Of a stretch of DNA of 64,000 nucleotides, positions 63,739-64,000 are shown one piece after another. The translations under genes were made by a program, and so were the position numbers. The stretch covers positions 31,267 to 95,266 of the forward strand of contig NZ_BNBB01000020.1 in assembly GCF_014654615.1 (NCBI RefSeq), in the 5' to 3' direction. Numbering within the stretch: the stretch's first letter is position 1; each line of letters begins with the position of its first letter. Source of the stretch: Streptosporangium violaceochromogenes. Its GTDB lineage: Bacteria > Actinomycetota > Actinomycetes > Streptosporangiales > Streptosporangiaceae. Under the pieces are notes generated by a model. The model ran no database searches. It saw nothing but the letters and a program-made list of their open reading frames with translations, and was not told the DNA's origin.

Positions 63739-63803
63739 CCCGGGGAGGGAAAGAAGAAGAACACCACCCAAAGGGCGGTACCCCTCCTCTTCCCCTCCCC
63801 GGG
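63739..63803 (-). terminator. Proximal rrn terminator
   Basis: CCCGGGGAGGG (63739-63749) and CCCTCCCCGGG (63793-63803) form an 11-base stem with a large, partly paired loop, followed on the minus strand by CTTTTT. It starts ten bases after the 5S gene. Confidence 0.7.
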
Positions 63804-63812
63804 AAAAAATTG

Positions 63813-63930
63813 TCCGGCGGCGACCTACTCTCCCACACCGTCCCCGGTGCAGTACCATCGGCGCTGAAGAGCTTAACTTCCGGGTTCGGAATGTAACCGG
63901 GTGTTTCCCCTCCGCTATAACCGCCGTAAC
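63813..63930 (-). rRNA. rrf: 5S ribosomal RNA
   Basis: Read on the minus strand, the gene opens GTTACGGCGGTTATAGCGG, has the conserved loop ACACCCGGTTACATTCCGAA followed by CCCGGAAGTTAAGCTCTTCA, continues with GCGCCGATGGTACTGC and ends GTGTGGGAGAGTAGGTCGCC then GCCGGAC. About 118 bases, complete. The ends are set by the terminal helix and may be off by one or two bases. The 23S gene should lie beyond base 64000; 63931-64000 is the 23S-5S spacer. Confidence 0.96.
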
Positions 63931-64000
63931 CTTATGAAACACACAAACAACAACCGCCTCACCAGCGGCCCGCTGCCCGTTGCCTCAGAATTGCCTAGTG

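Larger units (their letters stand above)
63457..63812. other. Gap before the 5S gene, mainly terminators
   Basis: About 355 bases between the phzF-like stop and the 5S rRNA. It is C-rich in its first half with no gene. The second half holds two hairpins that serve the rRNA operon on the minus strand (63666-63693 and 63739-63803). Confidence 0.7.

Noticed and set aside
63931..64000. 3' end of 23S rRNA
   Set aside because: The sequence shows no conserved 23S 3'-terminal pattern and is best read as the 23S-5S spacer.

Overview
The window is very GC-rich DNA, densely coded on both strands, with actinobacterial marker families throughout: DUF5753 regulator, DUF3027, DUF2530, DUF3263, DUF1707, a short SepF, CtpE-type ATPase, the XPB helicase pair, a HrcA/CIRCE-controlled groEL, many GTG/TTG starts and many leaderless promoters. 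The gene mix suggests a filamentous actinomycete, probably of the Streptosporangiales (Streptosporangium/Nonomuraea-like). That placement is inference from gene content. Nothing looks like a prophage, plasmid, CRISPR array or large biosynthetic cluster; this is mostly chromosomal core sequence ending at the 3' end of an rRNA operon.

Layout. 1-1.9 kb: the 3' part of a DUF5753 regulator and two small unknown genes. 2-5.8 kb: two overlapping dynamin-like GTPases. 6-9.1 kb: an OmpR-type two-component system plus a diverged extra regulator. 9.1-15.3 kb: an L-2-hydroxyglutarate oxidase-like enzyme, a giant zinc-ribbon membrane protein and a membrane-anchored exported protein. 15.6-18.2 kb: MarR regulator, MFS exporter, RNA cyclic phosphodiesterase and a 27-residue membrane microprotein. 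18.2-27.1 kb: aldo/keto reductase, DUF2530, a sacsin/Hsp90-like ATPase, DUF3027, a second MFS protein, an extended cold-shock protein and a HAD phosphatase. 27.4-34.7 kb: helicase-associated WYL-type protein, DUF4190 protein, XPB helicase and HelD.

34.8-39.1 kb is the most interesting block. Reading along the minus strand it holds a SAM-I riboswitch, a threonine-synthase-like PLP enzyme, a Gly-Gly-tailed sulfur carrier and a strong terminator, then a cold-shock gene with an AT-rich leader, then groEL with a promoter built into two CIRCE operators. 39.3-44.1 kb holds an ECF sigma factor, otsA, otsB, DUF3263 and a SAM hydroxide adenosyltransferase. 44.2-49.8 kb is a complete oligopeptide ABC operon. 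50.3-52.1 kb is a Wzm/Wzt-type polysaccharide exporter pair. 52.2-53.2 kb holds a PEBP protein and a 59-residue gene under a perfect LexA/SOS box. 53.2-63.5 kb holds a KamA-type radical SAM protein, DUF1707, a PlsX-like protein, a CtpE-type ATPase, argS, an unknown two-TM protein, sepF and phzF-like. The window closes with a 5S rRNA and its terminators on the minus strand.

Functional links. The riboswitch, ThrC-like enzyme and carrier together suggest a SAM-repressed, carrier-fed route to homocysteine or methionine rather than ordinary threonine synthesis. XPB with its partner, HelD and the SOS microprotein form a scattered genome-maintenance theme. The two cold-shock proteins and groEL are stress genes. 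A recurrent structural theme is in-frame expansion of 15-nt (five-codon) tandem repeats in unrelated genes.
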